Notes: a model not told the origin generated them from the letters alone. DNA of 64,000 nucleotides from Panulirus ornatus (GCF_036320965.1 NC_092242.1:69423520-69487519), one strand, 5' to 3'. Positions 31,741 through 50,447 are shown, counted from the first letter of the stretch. Made by a program: numbers and translations.

Positions 31741-33678
31741 TCATTCCTGGGAATAGGGGAGAAAGAATTCTACCCGCTTATCCATCAGGCTCGTGAGCAG
31801 GGGGGGCTAGAAACCCTCATGTGTTATCAGTTACCAAAAATAGGAACATAAGAAAAGATTCCAGCGTGGATCTGTGCTGGAAGCCTCAGTTAGGGGTGTC
31901 TGAATGCGTTGGTTATAACCAGAATAAGAAGGGAGAAATGAATGCTATATCTGATGAGAAAATCCTCAATCTCTTGGCTCTGGGTACAGTTAAGTTGTAG
32001 GGAAGGAGAAAGATTCGTTCGGGAATTCTCAGGAGTTAAGCTATGGCCAGGAACGGAGGAGAAGGTGGCATTTCAGTGATGAAGAAGGAGCTTAAGGGAG
32101 TGTATTAAAAGTGTCAGGTTAATACAGATGTGGATCACAATGAAAGTAGACTACAATAAGTATGTGATTGTGAGTGCTCACATATCTAGCAGTGAAGGGA
32201 AGACTTTTTTCTCTTTTTAGAAGTTGAGTGGATGCTTTGACAGTTTTGATGCAAGGGATCAAATTGGTGCCAGAGGATTTGAATGCGAATCTTAGGGATC
32301 TGAATACAAGAGTAGTGGGAGGTGTGTCAATTGAGGATATAAATGGAGTGGCGTGGAGTCTCCCGATGTAAACGAAAATGCGAAAGAGCTTGTAGTGTTG
32401 AGTGCTGCAAGAGGAATGATGGTTGGGAATACTTAGTTTAAAAGAAGGTGCATTTAGAAGTATATGTGGTTGAATGAGGCTACAGGTCAACGGGCATAAT
32501 TGGGTTATGTGCTAATTGACAGTCGTGCGAAAGAGAACTGAATGTGAACGTGCAGGGATGGTGAGGGAGGTAGAGTGTTGATTTTGATTTTTCCCGCAAG
32601 AGTGGCGAGTTTATTGTAGACTCCTGCTCATCCTGTGAGTCTGGCACAAGAGAGGTACAGAGTGCACAAAATGTGAAGGGAGCGGGTCGAAGCACTTGAG
32701 CGATTTCACAAGAAACATATGAGGGAACTTTTCACAAGGACTAGGCAGTGGAATACTGAGTTGTTTTTAGGGAAGTAGTGCTTACATGTGCTATTAAAGT
32801 GTGTCGCATGTGGAAGTTGGGAGGTGGACTAACTTCATAGAGGATAGGAATATCTTTTGGAAGGAGGTGAACAGTGTGACGATAACAGAAATGCGGATAG
32901 AGGCGACAGTATGGAGAGTGGCTAGGGAAGTGGTAATAGGCAAAAAAGAAAAGAAAAAGAGACTGAGGGATTATCTTGAAGAACTGTTGAATACATTTGT
33001 TGATAGAGCGGCGTATCTGATATGTTTGGGACGAGATGGTATGCGAAATCAGAGGCTTATGACGAATGGTTTGGAGAAAAAAGATGAGGCAGTAAAACCT
33101 TTGCATGAAATAAAGCAGCAGATGTGGAGGGTCTTTCAGCTGACTTTTTCAAGACAGGGGAAGTGACAGGATTGTTCAAGCTATTTAATATGGTCCGTAG
33201 TAAGTTGCATGAGGACTGGCACAATGCATGTTTGGAGCTATTGCATAAGGGCAAGGGGACGTGTCATTTATTGATCTAGGGAAAATGAGCGATAGGGATG
33301 ATAGAAATGCTTGTACGAAGGTGCTACGAATAAGTGAGGTGGGTGGAAAGTTACCGAATGAAATGAGGGAAATTCGCTAAGAGAGTAAGGTATGTGCTCT
33401 AGGAGGAAGGGAGGAGAGTGAGTGGTTTCAGTGAAGGTGGGTGTGCATCAAGGGTGTGTGATGTCCTCCTGATTGTTTGTGTATGAATGGGATGGCGAGG
33501 GAGATGTTAGAGCGAGGGAAAAGGGAGTCTATAGTAAGCTTGATGTTGAGAAGGGAGGGAGCTTTAGAGGAGGATCAGGTACTGTTTCCAGATGGCGCGG
33601 TTATAATAGCAGACTCCAGAAAGAAACTCCAGAAGTATGCCTCATAGTTTGAGAGAGTGTGTGATAGGTGAGAGCAAA
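31741..33678 (+). mobile_element. Old, heavily decayed LINE related to LINE-A
   Basis: The copy opens with an element-B-like head (CCTGGGAATAGGGGAGAAAG at about 31747, then a GGGGGGCTAGAAACCCTC-like block). GGGTGTCTGAATGCGTTGG at about 31895 matches the LINE-A EN start. Fragments of EN and RT follow in shifting frames: WKEVNSV near 32860, LLNTFVDR near 32985, KVLRISEVGGKL near 33320, HQGCVMS near 33450 and a FADD-equivalent reading [11 protein letters not shown] near 33588. Stops and frameshifts are frequent. It ends where (TA)n and a younger minus LINE-A copy interrupt it. It is the most complete LINE layout in the window (5' region, EN, RT), though the C-terminus is lost. Confidence 0.75.
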
Positions 33679-33923
<245 letters not shown>

Positions 33924-34555
33924 GGTTTGTCGCTGTCTCCGGCGTTTGCGAGGTAGCGCAAGGAAACAGACGAAAGAAATGGCCCAACCCACCCCCATAC
34001 ACATGTATATACATACGTCCACACACGCAAATATACATACCTACACAGCTTTCCTTGGTTTACCCCAGACGCTTCACATGCCTTGATTCAATCCACTGAC
34101 AGCACGTCAACCCCGGTATACCACACCGCTCCAATTCACTCTATACCTTGCCCTCCTTTCACCCTCCTGCATGTTCAGGCCCCGATCACACAAAATCTTT
34201 TTCACTCCATCTTTCCACCTCCAATTTGGTCTCCCTCTTTTCCTCGTTCCCTCCACCTCCGACACATATATCCTCTTTGTCAATCTTTCCTCACTCATTC
34301 TCTCCATGTGACCAAACCATTTCAAAACACCCTCTTCTGCTCTCTCAACCACGCTCTTTTTATTTCCACACATTTCTCTTACCCTTACGTTACTTACTCG
34401 ATCAAACCACCTCACACCACACATTGTCCTCAAACATCTCATTTCCAGCACATCCATCCTCCTGCGCACAACTCTATCCATAGTCCACGCCTCGCAACCA
34501 TACAACATTGTTGGAATCACTATTCCTTCAAACATACCCATTTTTGCTTTCCGAG

Positions 34556-34560
<5 letters not shown>
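33924..34560 (-). mobile_element. LINE-A copy, minus strand, truncated in the thumb
   Basis: The 3' UTR with hairpin covers 33924-34106. Coding runs from the TGA at 34107 to [12 protein letters not shown] at 34560, where it abuts (AT)n. The frame is open with small substitutions (GTRKRGRPNWRW, NWSGVVYRG). No RT catalytic motifs remain. Confidence 0.88.
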
Positions 34561-34646
<86 letters not shown>

Positions 34647-34664
34647 TTTTTTTTTTCTTTCTTT
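34561..34664. repeat. (AT)n and T-rich tail
   Basis: AT repeat to about 34646 then a T-rich tail of element B. Confidence 0.93.
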
Positions 34665-40217
<5,553 letters not shown>

Positions 40218-40280
40218 CATTGGATGCCAGTAACTCGCATTGGATGCCGGTAACTCACATTGGATGGCAGTAACTCACAT
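40218..40280. repeat. 20-bp tandem repeat, 3 copies
   Basis: CATTGGATGCCAGTAACTCR repeats three times with single-base changes, just before a (GA)n tract. Confidence 0.88.
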
Positions 40281-40287
40281 GGTGGTG

Positions 40288-40291
<4 letters not shown>

Positions 40292-40361
<70 letters not shown>
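40292..40361. repeat. (AG)n microsatellite
   Basis: About 70 bp of AG. Confidence 0.96.
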
Positions 40362-40730
<369 letters not shown>

Positions 40731-40844
40731 ACTTTATTCTAATTAACTGTTGATTTCATTCGGAATGTAGATTTTTTTTGAAGAGAACCGGGTCTAGGAA
40801 ACGCATTTCCCTCAGTGCACTTGTCCTCCAGGAAACCGTGGTTC

Positions 40845-41022
40845 TCCTCCTCCTTCTCCTCCTCCTCCTCCTCCTCTTCTTCTTCTTCTTCTTCTTCTTT
40901 TTCTTCTTCTTCTTCCTCCTCCTCCTCTTCTTCTTCTTCTTCTTCTTCTTCTTCTTCTTCTTCTTCTTCTTCTTCTTCTTCTTCTCCTCTTCTTCCTTTC
41001 CTCCTCCTCCTCCTCCTCCTCA
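40845..41022. repeat. (CTC/CTT)n polypyrimidine block
   Basis: About 178 bp of almost pure pyrimidine in alternating CTC and CTT sub-blocks. Confidence 0.95.
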
Positions 41023-41211
41023 TCTGGGGCCGCTCTGCCTGGCAGAAGTCTAGCCGGATATTGCATAAAAGAACCACAAGGCAGGAAGGCCAAAGGATCC
41101 CAAAATGTGATTCTAGGCTTTTAACCTGCATTTTGAGCGCAGTAAGAAGGACGTTTCTCAATTTTTGTGGAGGAAATATGAATGTATGTTTTCTTGCAGA
41201 AATTTTCAAGT

Positions 41212-41512
41212 AATATACCAGTCAACCTAGTGTGTAAGCAATATACCAGTCTATCCAGTATATGGGCGATATACCAGTCTTCTCAGTCTTTATGCAGTGT
41301 AGCAGTCTACCCAGTCTATATGCAGAAAGTCAATCTTCCTAATCTATGAGTGATATATTCGTCTACCCAGTCTGAAGGTATTTTTCAGTCTGGTATGATA
41401 TACCAGTGTACCCAGTCTGTGTATATATACCAGTGTAACCAGTCTATGTATATAGACCATTGTAACCAGTCTGTGTATGTATACTAGTGTAACCAGTTGA
41501 TGTATATATAAG
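41212..41512. repeat. Degenerate minisatellite, about 30-bp period
   Basis: The unit resembles ATACCAGTNTAACCAGTCTG with a TATATGTATA filler. About nine copies, most regular at 41400-41510. Confidence 0.85.
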
Positions 41513-41514
41513 AG

Positions 41515-41650
41515 CCAGACCGTACAACCCTTGAGCTTGACGGCACGACTCTTGGTTATGATGACGTGGTGCCGCAACTTAGTGGTAGAGGGTCGTACTG
41601 TCGTACTCAAGGATCGCACCGTAGGGGTCGAAGGCCGTTCATTACGAAAA
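41515..41650. repeat. 21-bp repeat cluster, inverted and direct units
   Basis: GTACAACCCTTGAGC units in reverse orientation (41522-41560) face GGGTCGTACTGTCGTACTCA-type direct units (41589-41640). The same unit forms a clean tandem array at 57617-57732. Confidence 0.6.
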
Positions 41651-42611
<961 letters not shown>

Positions 42612-42626
42612 AGGTTTTACCCATTT

Positions 42627-44250
42627 TTAACCTTGCTTGGGTCGAGACCAGCTTCTGATGAACCATTTGCCCTTAATGCCACTTGTGTCAATCCTACTTA
42701 AGGCAGAAGTAAATTTTGAGTTGTACTGATTCTTTTGATTCTCTGTAGACTCTAGGTATTTAGTAGACGGGTTCAGCCGTCTTCTCAGATCAGCATTAAT
42801 TTTTGAATATCCCATTCCATAGAAAATAAGAGAGAGAGAGAGGACAGAATTTTGTTAGAAACGAACCTCACTCCCCATTCAGATGCTGATATGTTCAGAC
42901 TTCCCAGCCGAGTGAGTTCGTAAACCATATCTAGTCCTGTGTTGACCTGCCGAGGGCTGGTGGCGTCGTTAACTTGGTAGACGAGCTTATCCAAGAATTT
43001 CCTGTCCTTGCTACATAACCGGAGAGACTGGGAAACATCATAAAGGAATTCCCACAAAATTTTCGGATTTTCATTATAATTCCAGATATCTGCGGTCGCA
43101 CAGCCTCCAACTTCCATTCAAGTACGTCACAACCTACTCAAAGATCTCCGTAGACTCCACAACGATCACTAAACAGTTCAAAATTCCCAGAGAACTTGTC
43201 ATAGATTCGTTGACTGACGCTGGGTATGAGTTATGAAACACCATATGATCCAGTACCTGGCCCATACAGGTCGTAGGAACGTGCCTAACCACAGGTCGTC
43301 TCTGTAAATAAGTTAATGGGTGTAAGTCTTTTCTGTATCCACAATTATTAACAGTACTCGTAGTCTTAGTTTATCAACAAGTCATCAAAACCTAATTCTT
43401 TGAAAACTGGTCGTATTTCTTCGAGGATCTCTTGAATCACTGGGCAGACGATTTTTTCGGGTAAGAAAGAAACTTCCGCGATCAGCTTCTTTTTTTTGCT
43501 TCTAAAGCTGTTCCAACTCATTGTGATGTGATAGGCCTTTAATTACCGCAGTCCCGTCGGTTTCCCTTTTCGATTTCAGTCAGAAAAGGTTGGGTTCCTT
43601 TGTGGGTCAGGAGGAATGTTACCATTGAGCCTAATGGTAGAACTTCTTACATACATTCCCTTGCCTCTGGAGAGAGGAGAGGAGCGACCAAGCTGAGTAT
43701 GAGACTACCAGCGACAGTAGTTTATTTTATGAACTGGTCTTATGTGGCTATATGAAGGTTATCATACCATTGTAGTTTGTTCTGATCGATATCGAGATGA
43801 AACACAATTCAGAGAGGAGAAACAATCGTAGACACTACACACAGAACTCAACAATTTCCGTGGTAATATAAATAGGGGAATGGAGTTCGCTTGCGAGAAA
43901 CCAGATCAGGTGTTAGGACCTAACTGGCCTGAGGCATACTAACCTTAGAACTCGATAAAAAGAGAGAATGTGTTTGCTGGGTAATCCTCTTCACCTCCCC
44001 AGCGATTTCCTGACATTACCTCGCCACTCAAGAAACTTCTTCTGTAGCTCAACAATGTCATCGAAACAAGTATATCCATGAAGTTCTCCAAATACAAAAG
44101 CTAGCAGTTCCTTAGAGACAAAATCACGTATTCCTCAAAGCTTGAAACTAAGATACTCCTCACCCGCTGCCAGAATTTTAGGTTAGAACGTCTGCAGAGC
44201 AGAGGAGTACTCATTGTACCCGAACACATCAGACCGGTTTGTGATCGCTG
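42627..44250 (-). pseudogene. Decayed protein-like region of unknown function
   Basis: Successive minus-strand segments have protein-like composition in changing frames. They are 43991-44250 (86 codons with only two stops, at 44183-44185 and 44135-44137; includes LLAFVFGELHGY), 43366-43521 (51 codons, MSWNSFRSKKKK to DDLLIN), 42785-43117 (110 codons, includes DKLVYQVNDATSPR) and 42627-42815 (62 codons, SKINADLRRRLNPSTKYLES). The last two overlap in different frames near a short (AG)n, which would fit a slippage frameshift. Protein-like stretches may extend to about 45080, just before the LINE-A insertion at 45104. I do not recognise the family. It could be a broken host gene, an old DNA element or an endogenous viral remnant, or partly chance. 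Confidence 0.33.
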
Positions 44251-45103
44251 TTGCATATTACTTAAATTTTACTTCTCACACCTTTCCTATATGTAAATTT
44301 CTTAATGTTTCCTTTGTTATATAAGGTGTACCTTACGGTTAGCAATACATCTGTACCAAAGAAATGTTCACTTTTCTAAATTCTAAGATTCTTCCGAGTT
44401 TCCAGCATGTATATCTGAGAGTTGAACTCATTTCCTACATGTTCTGGACTCAAGTGCCAATTTTATCGGTGGAGATCAGCCTTCTGTTACCTGTATCCAG
44501 CAATGGCTCGCAGGTTTCGAATCCTTATTTTTTCAGTTCAGAGAAAATATGCAGCTGGGATGTTCCAAGCATGGAGAGTTGTAGGCCAAGTCTTGCCTCA
44601 AAATTTTTAGTCTTTTCATTGTCCGTGGTTGAAGTCATGTCCCTCAGAATAATAAGGATATCTCGAAGGGGAAACAGACCCAATTTGGAATGATGCTTAA
44701 GCTTCTTTTTTTTTCCTGATCACTCGCTTCCAGGAAGGCATTAGCCGTTACAGGAAAAGTGGAGCTGAAACGATCCTTCACTTTATACAGTACAGTGAAA
44801 TACGATGTTATAAAGATACACATGAATACATAGTCGATTATTGAGAAATAAAGTAGGAAGCACTATCCCTTTAATAGAGTGAAGAGTAGTATACAAAGGC
44901 GTGAAGATATAGTGGAACATGGAGGGGAGAAAAGACTGACACAATAGTAGGGATAATCGACATCCAGGTCACTGCAACAGACCCCCAACGATTTCAGTCT
45001 GCTGGCTGCGATTCATTTACCTTGAAATAGATATTTTTGGGCTTGACCTCGATGAAGATTATGCGGAGTAATTTATATCAAGACGCCTACAGGTGATATA
45101 TAT

Positions 45104-46107
45104 ATATGAAGTCTGTTGGGGATGAGAGAGCCTGGGAAGTGAGTCAGTTGTTGTTCGCTGATGGTACAGCGCTGGTGGCTGATTCATGTGAGAAACTGCA
45201 GAAGCTGGTGACTGAGTTTGGTAAAGTGTGTGAAAGAAGAAAGTTAAGAGTAAATGTGAATAAGAGCAAGGTTATTAGGTACAGTAGGGTTGAGGGTCAA
45301 GTCAATTGGGAGGTAAGTTTGAATGGAGAAAAACTGGAGGAAGTAAAGTGTTTTAGATATCTGGGAGTGGATCTGGCAGCGGATGGAACCATGGAAGCGG
45401 AAGTGGATCATAGGGTGGGGGAGGGGGCGAAAATTCTGGGAGACTTGAAGAATGTGTGGAAGTCGAGAACATTATCTCGGAAAGCAAAATTGGGTATGTT
45501 TGAAGGAATAGTGGTTCCAACAATGTTGTATGGTTGCGAGGCGTGGACTATGGATAGAGTTGTGCGGAGGAGGATGGATGTGCTGGAAATGAGATGTTTG
45601 AGGACAATGTGTGGTGTGAGGTGGTTTGATCGAGTAAGTAACGTAAGGGTAAGAGAGATGTGTGGAAATAAAAAGAGCGTGGTTGAGAGAGCAGAAGAGG
45701 GTGTTTTGAAATGGTTTGGGCACATGGAGAGAATGAGTGAGGAAAGATTGACCAAGAGGATATATGTGTCGGAGGTGGAGGGAACAAGGAGAAGAGGGAG
45801 ACCAAATTGGAGGTGGAAAGATGGAGTGAAAAAGATTTTGTGTGATCGGGGCCTGAACATGCAGGAGGGTGAAAGGAGGGCAAGGAATAGAGTGAATTGG
45901 AGCGATGTGGTATACCGGGGTTGACGTGCTGTCAGTGGATTGAATCAGGGCATGTGAAGCGTCTGGGGTAAACCAAGGAAAGCTGTGTAGGTATGTATAT
46001 TTGCGTGTGTGGACGTGTGTATATGCATGTGTATGGGGGTGGGTTGGGCCATTTCTTTCGTCTGTTTCCTTGCGCTACCTCGCAAACGCGGGAGACAGCG
46101 ACAAAGT
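45104..46107 (+). mobile_element. LINE-A copy with damaged RT active site
   Basis: It starts after a short (TA)n at MKSVGDERAW. The frame is open 45106-45924. Motif C reads FADGTALVA: the second catalytic Asp is replaced by Gly through GAT to GGT at 45163-45165. The C-terminus is intact (RRGRPNWRW, VVYRG). The 3' UTR with hairpin ends GCGACAAAGT plus A13. It is tail to tail with the copy at 46257. Confidence 0.9.
45106..45924 (+). CDS. LINE-A RT C-terminal fragment, catalytic Asp lost
   Basis: A 272-residue open frame covering RT motif C, the thumb and the C-terminal region. The FADD motif at residues 17-20 is FADG, so polymerase activity would be lost even if the fingers and palm were present. 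They are missing through 5' truncation. The frame is otherwise uninterrupted, with one A-to-D change in the thumb (KILGDLKNVW). Confidence 0.7.
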   Translation: MKSVGDERAWEVSQLLFADGTALVADSCEKLQKLVTEFGKVCERRKLRVNVNKSKVIRYSRVEGQVNWEVSLNGEKLEEVKCFRYLGVDLAADGTMEAEVDHRVGEGAKILGDLKNVWKSRTLSRKAKLGMFEGIVVPTMLYGCEAWTMDRVVRRRMDVLEMRCLRTMCGVRWFDRVSNVRVREMCGNKKSVVERAEEGVLKWFGHMERMSEERLTKRIYVSEVEGTRRRGRPNWRWKDGVKKILCDRGLNMQEGERRARNRVNWSDVVYRG

Positions 46108-46111
46108 AAAA

Positions 46112-46167
<56 letters not shown>

Positions 46168-46176
46168 TTTTATTTA

Positions 46177-46243
<67 letters not shown>

Positions 46244-46256
46244 GTTTTTTTTTTTT
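46108..46256. repeat. A-run, (TA)n, A/T linker, (TA)n, T-run
   Basis: Spacer between convergent LINE-A copies: (TA)n 46121-46162, a 22-bp A/T linker, (TA)n to 46239 and a T-rich stretch. Confidence 0.93.
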
Positions 46257-47647
46257 GCTTTGTCGCTGTCTCCCGCGTTTGCGAGGTAGCGCAAGGAAAC
46301 AGACGAAAGAAATGGCCCAACCCACTCCCATACACATGTATATACATACGTCCACACACGCAAATATACATACCTACACAGCTTTCCATGGTTTACCCCA
46401 GACGCTTCACATGCCCTGATTCAATCCACTGACAGCACGTCAACCCCGGTATACCACATCGATCCAATTCACTCTATTCCTTGCCCTCCTTTCACCCTCC
46501 TGCATGTTCAGGCGCCGATCACACAAAATCTTTTTCACTCCATCTTTCCACCTCCAATTTGGTCTCCCACTTCTCCTCGTTCCCTCCACCTCCGACACAT
46601 ATATCCTCTTGGTCAATCTTTCCTCACTCATTCTCTCCATGTGCCCAAACCATTTCAAAACACCCTCTTCTGCTCTCTCAACCACGCTCTTTTTATTTCC
46701 ACACCTCTCTCTTACCCTTACGTTACTTACTCGATCAAACCACCTCACACCACACACTGCCCTCAAACATCTCATTTCCAGCACATCCATCCTTCTGCGC
46801 ACAACTCTATCTATAGCCCACGCCTCGCAACCATACAACATTGTTGGAACCACTATTCCTTCAAACATACCCATTTTTGCTTTCCGAGATAATGTTCTCG
46901 ACTTCCACACATTCTTCAAGGCTCCCAGGATTTTCGCCCCCTCCCCCACCCTATGATCCACTTCCGCTTCCATGGTTCCATCCGCTGCAGATCCACTCCC
47001 AGATATCTAAAACATTTTACTTCCTCCAGTTTTGCTCCATTCAAACTTACCTCCCAATTGACTTGACCCTCAACCCTACTGTACCTAATAACCTTGCTCT
47101 TATTCACATTTACTCTTAACTTTCTTCTTTCACACACTTTACCAGACTCAGTCACCAGCTTCTGCAGTTTCTCACATGAATCAGCCACCAGCGCTGTATC
47201 ATCAGCGAACAACAACTGACTCACTTCCCAAGCTCTCTCATCCCCAACAGACTTCATACTTGCCCCTCTTTCCAAGACTCTTGCATTTACCTCCCTAACA
47301 ACCCCATCCATAAACAAATTAAACAACCATGGAGACATCACACACCCCTGCCGCAAACCTACATCCACTGAGAACCAATCACTTTCCTCTCTTCCTACAC
47401 GTACACATGCCTTACATCCTCGATAAAAACTTTTCACTGCTTCTAACAACTTTCCTCCCACACCATATATTCTTAATACCTTCCACAGAGCATCTCTATC
47501 AACTCTATCATATGCCTTCTCCAGATCCATAAATGCTACATACAAATCCATTTGCTTTTCTAAGTATTTCTCATGCTTCAAAGCAAACGCCTGATCCACA
47601 CATCCTCTACCACTTCTGAAACCACACTGCTCTTCCCCAATCTGATG

Positions 47648-47648
<1 letters not shown>
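46257..47648 (-). mobile_element. LINE-A copy, minus strand, with frameshift
   Basis: It covers the 3' UTR (46257-46439) and coding from the stop at 46440 up to QIGEEQCGFRSGRG near 47648, where it abuts (AT)n. A 1-bp deletion near 46986 shifts the frame in GVDLAADG, and a 6-bp in-frame deletion near 47576 removes two residues (FALKHEKYLEKQ). Motifs A, B and C (FADDTALVA) are visible. It is non-functional. Confidence 0.9.

Positions 47649-47726
<78 letters not shown>
47649..47726. repeat. (AT)n microsatellite
   Basis: About 78 bp of AT at the truncated 5' end of a LINE-A copy. Confidence 0.95.
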
Positions 47727-47727
<1 letters not shown>

Positions 47728-48639
47728 CAATTCTTTCTTATGTATCCAGCAATCAGTTCTTTATGCCATCTTATTTGCCGGATGATTCACTTGCCACTTT
47801 TTTTCCGTATCTAATAAAAATTTTTGTTCCCCCTCCCTTTTTCCCCTTGCCTTGCTCTTTAATGTTAATGGGATCTTTCATTGTTTTTTTCGTATCCCTG
47901 ATAAGAGCGTATTTTTATATATTACGTCATTGTTATCAGTTTTCTTGTTTCATTTATTCGTGTTCATTAGAGAAAAACCTTATTTCACACAGCAATATTT
48001 CATCACGTCATGTATTTGCAAGAAGGATTTAGGTTTTCATATAGGTGCAGGCAGGGCGGGGTGCATATGCTGGTATGTCTCGTGCTGTGTGCAGGGAAGG
48101 GGAAAACAGCAGGTGAGGCAAGGGGAGGGAGAGGCAGCAGGTCAAGCAGAGGGAGAGAGAGGGGCAGTAACTGAAGTAAGGGACAGCAGCTAAGACAGGA
48201 GGAGGAGGAAGGAGGGGCAATAAGTGAGGTAAGATTAGGGGGAGGCTGCAGGGGAGGTAGGGGTAGGAAGGAGCACCAGCCAAGGCACAAGACTCCGACG
48301 AGGGAAGTGATAAATCAACGAACTGGTATAGATGCAGTACCGTGGCCTCCTATTGTGACCACCTGTTGTTTTGTACTTGATGTGACCTGTTTTTGCGTCC
48401 TTGATGTGACCTGTTGTCGCGTCCTGATTTCACCTCCTGGTGGCTTCAGTGGTCGCTGAGAACAGTATCGTTGCCGTGTGGGAAGCAGTCGTAACCTATG
48501 GCAAAGGACAACAGATGTTTCAGCAGCAGTAATAGCGGCAAGAAGAGGCTGGGCCGATGGAGCAGCTGCATATAACACGGTCTCAGCTGTTATCTGTCTA
48601 TCTGTGTATAGCAACACCTGCAGAAACAGAGGCAGCGGT
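47727..48639. other. Unassigned sequence, purine-rich part with AGGCAGCAG units
   Basis: 48100-48270 is rich in GGGGCAGNAG and GGGAGG units of irregular spacing. No gene was recognised. Confidence 0.35.
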
Positions 48640-48960
48640 ACAGCACGAAGCACCAACAGCAGGTGCCGTATAACAGTATCAAGCGGGAGGTGTTGGCGGT
48701 GGTGGGAGGTTGGGGGGCAGTTTGGTGGCGGAGTTAACGGCAGGTTGGTGGGTGGCGGCAGGAGCGGCGGTTCGGTGGGTGGCGGCAGGAGCGGCGGTTC
48801 GGTGGCGGCGGCGGCATTGAGGCGGCAGAGTGATGGCGGCTGAGCAGCCAGCTCTGGGTTTAGTCGTTGTGCAGCCACGGAGCCGCTAGGTGGCGTCCGG
48901 CGCGCGAGTGTGTATGTGTGTGTGTGTGTGTGCGAGTGGAGGCGTGCGAGACTCGCGCCC
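48640..48960. other. GC- and CpG-rich patch with 27-bp repeats
   Basis: It is rich in GGCGG and GGTGG. A 27-bp unit (GTGGGTGGCGGCAGGAGCGG plus GGTTCG) occurs twice near 48748-48801, with flanking partial copies. CpG density is far above the surrounding AT-rich sequence. A promoter or first exon is possible, but no TATA box or conserved coding frame was found. Confidence 0.4.
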
Positions 48961-49060
48961 GTGCCTCAGTAAGACTCCACACACGGCAGCAGAAAGCATA
49001 GGACAACATCTCGGACACAGGCCAACAGCACTTACCTCCCCTCGTCTCTCATCCTCCCTA

Positions 49061-49063
<3 letters not shown>

Positions 49064-49146
<83 letters not shown>
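49064..49146. repeat. (CT)n microsatellite
   Basis: About 83 bp of CT. Confidence 0.96.
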
Positions 49147-49147
<1 letters not shown>

Positions 49148-50356
49148 AGCTGAGATGTTGTCCATAAACTTAAGAGAACTAAGGTGAACTGTTGTACCAT
49201 CTCGTGACAACAAACTGTTCATAATGTGATTTGCTTTCCTCCTCCCCTCCTCCCCCCCAAAAAAAAAAACAGAAAAAGGTCATGAAGTGTTTCTTAAAGA
49301 CTTTTTTCCCAAAAAGTTGTTGGAAATCGTACGCTGCTTCAGCTGCACCACCTTGACTGTATTACCAATGCTTTACTGTGTAAACTTATCGTATCTTACA
49401 GTGTTTATTTTTGTCTGACTGGTATAAACCATCTTAAGAGGCGTAAGATAAATGACTCATACCATCAACAACCTGATATCCTTCAAGTGCAGTAGACAGA
49501 ATCTGACTTCACGAGGATTATGATAACGTGTCATCACCACCTAACTATGATACCAGATGTATAGTGTCGACGTCAGTTACCGTTGCATAATTGTGAACAG
49601 TTTGTACAGTTATGTGTCACTGTGTAAAAGATCTTTTAAAACTTAACTAGGCTTGTTAAGGCAAGATGGTAAATGCATTTATGCAAGAAAACTTACGAAT
49701 AACAAGACTGATAGACACCACAGACGTAACAAACGGAAAATATCTATATCTCAAAGAAACACATTAATATCGTTTAAGTACTTTGTAGATATAAGACATA
49801 ACCAGTATATGACGGATTTATTTTGTAAATATATGACACTACCATCATAATAAACCACACGGAACGAATCACAAGCGGCGCTGAAGAACACAGTAGAATT
49901 TTCTCGTAAGCCTAAAGTGTTCAGCGGAAATACAAACGATGTTGTGAGTGTGTTGTCAAACTTTGTCCATATATCTATACTCGCTTGTGTATACTATCAC
50001 CTTTGATGTTTGTACTGTACTTGAGTGTGTATAGTATATCTGAATGTGTATGATATACTTAAGTGCGTGTACTTCTACGTAACCTCAAGTCTCATTGCGA
50101 GAACTACACGGGGATGCACGAATTTCAAACCTTGTAAATGTACACTGAGCTTTGAGTGTGTATACTATAGCTTAATGTGCATGATATACGTGATTGTAAC
50201 ATACGTATACAATTGTCGTAGTATAATACAGGACACTACAAGAATCTCGTTCGTTCTCACAGTTGAAGAACGATGGAAATTCTTTTGACTTCGAAAACAC
50301 AGGCTTCTCCGTACTTTATCAAGAGGTAAGTAAAACATAATTATGATGAGCAGATC

Positions 50357-50359
<3 letters not shown>
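49147..50359. other. Unassigned sequence
   Basis: TGAGTGTGTATAGTATA-like blocks recur loosely at 49990-50200. No gene was recognised. Confidence 0.35.

Positions 50360-50447
<88 letters not shown>

Noticed and set aside
40815..41213. Ser/Glu/Leu-rich frames across the CTC/CTT block
   Set aside because: Low-complexity triplet translation only.
48315..48878. 187-codon Pro/Leu-rich minus frame across the GC-rich patch
   Set aside because: GC-rich repeats leave several frames open at once, and no domain or conserved pattern was seen.
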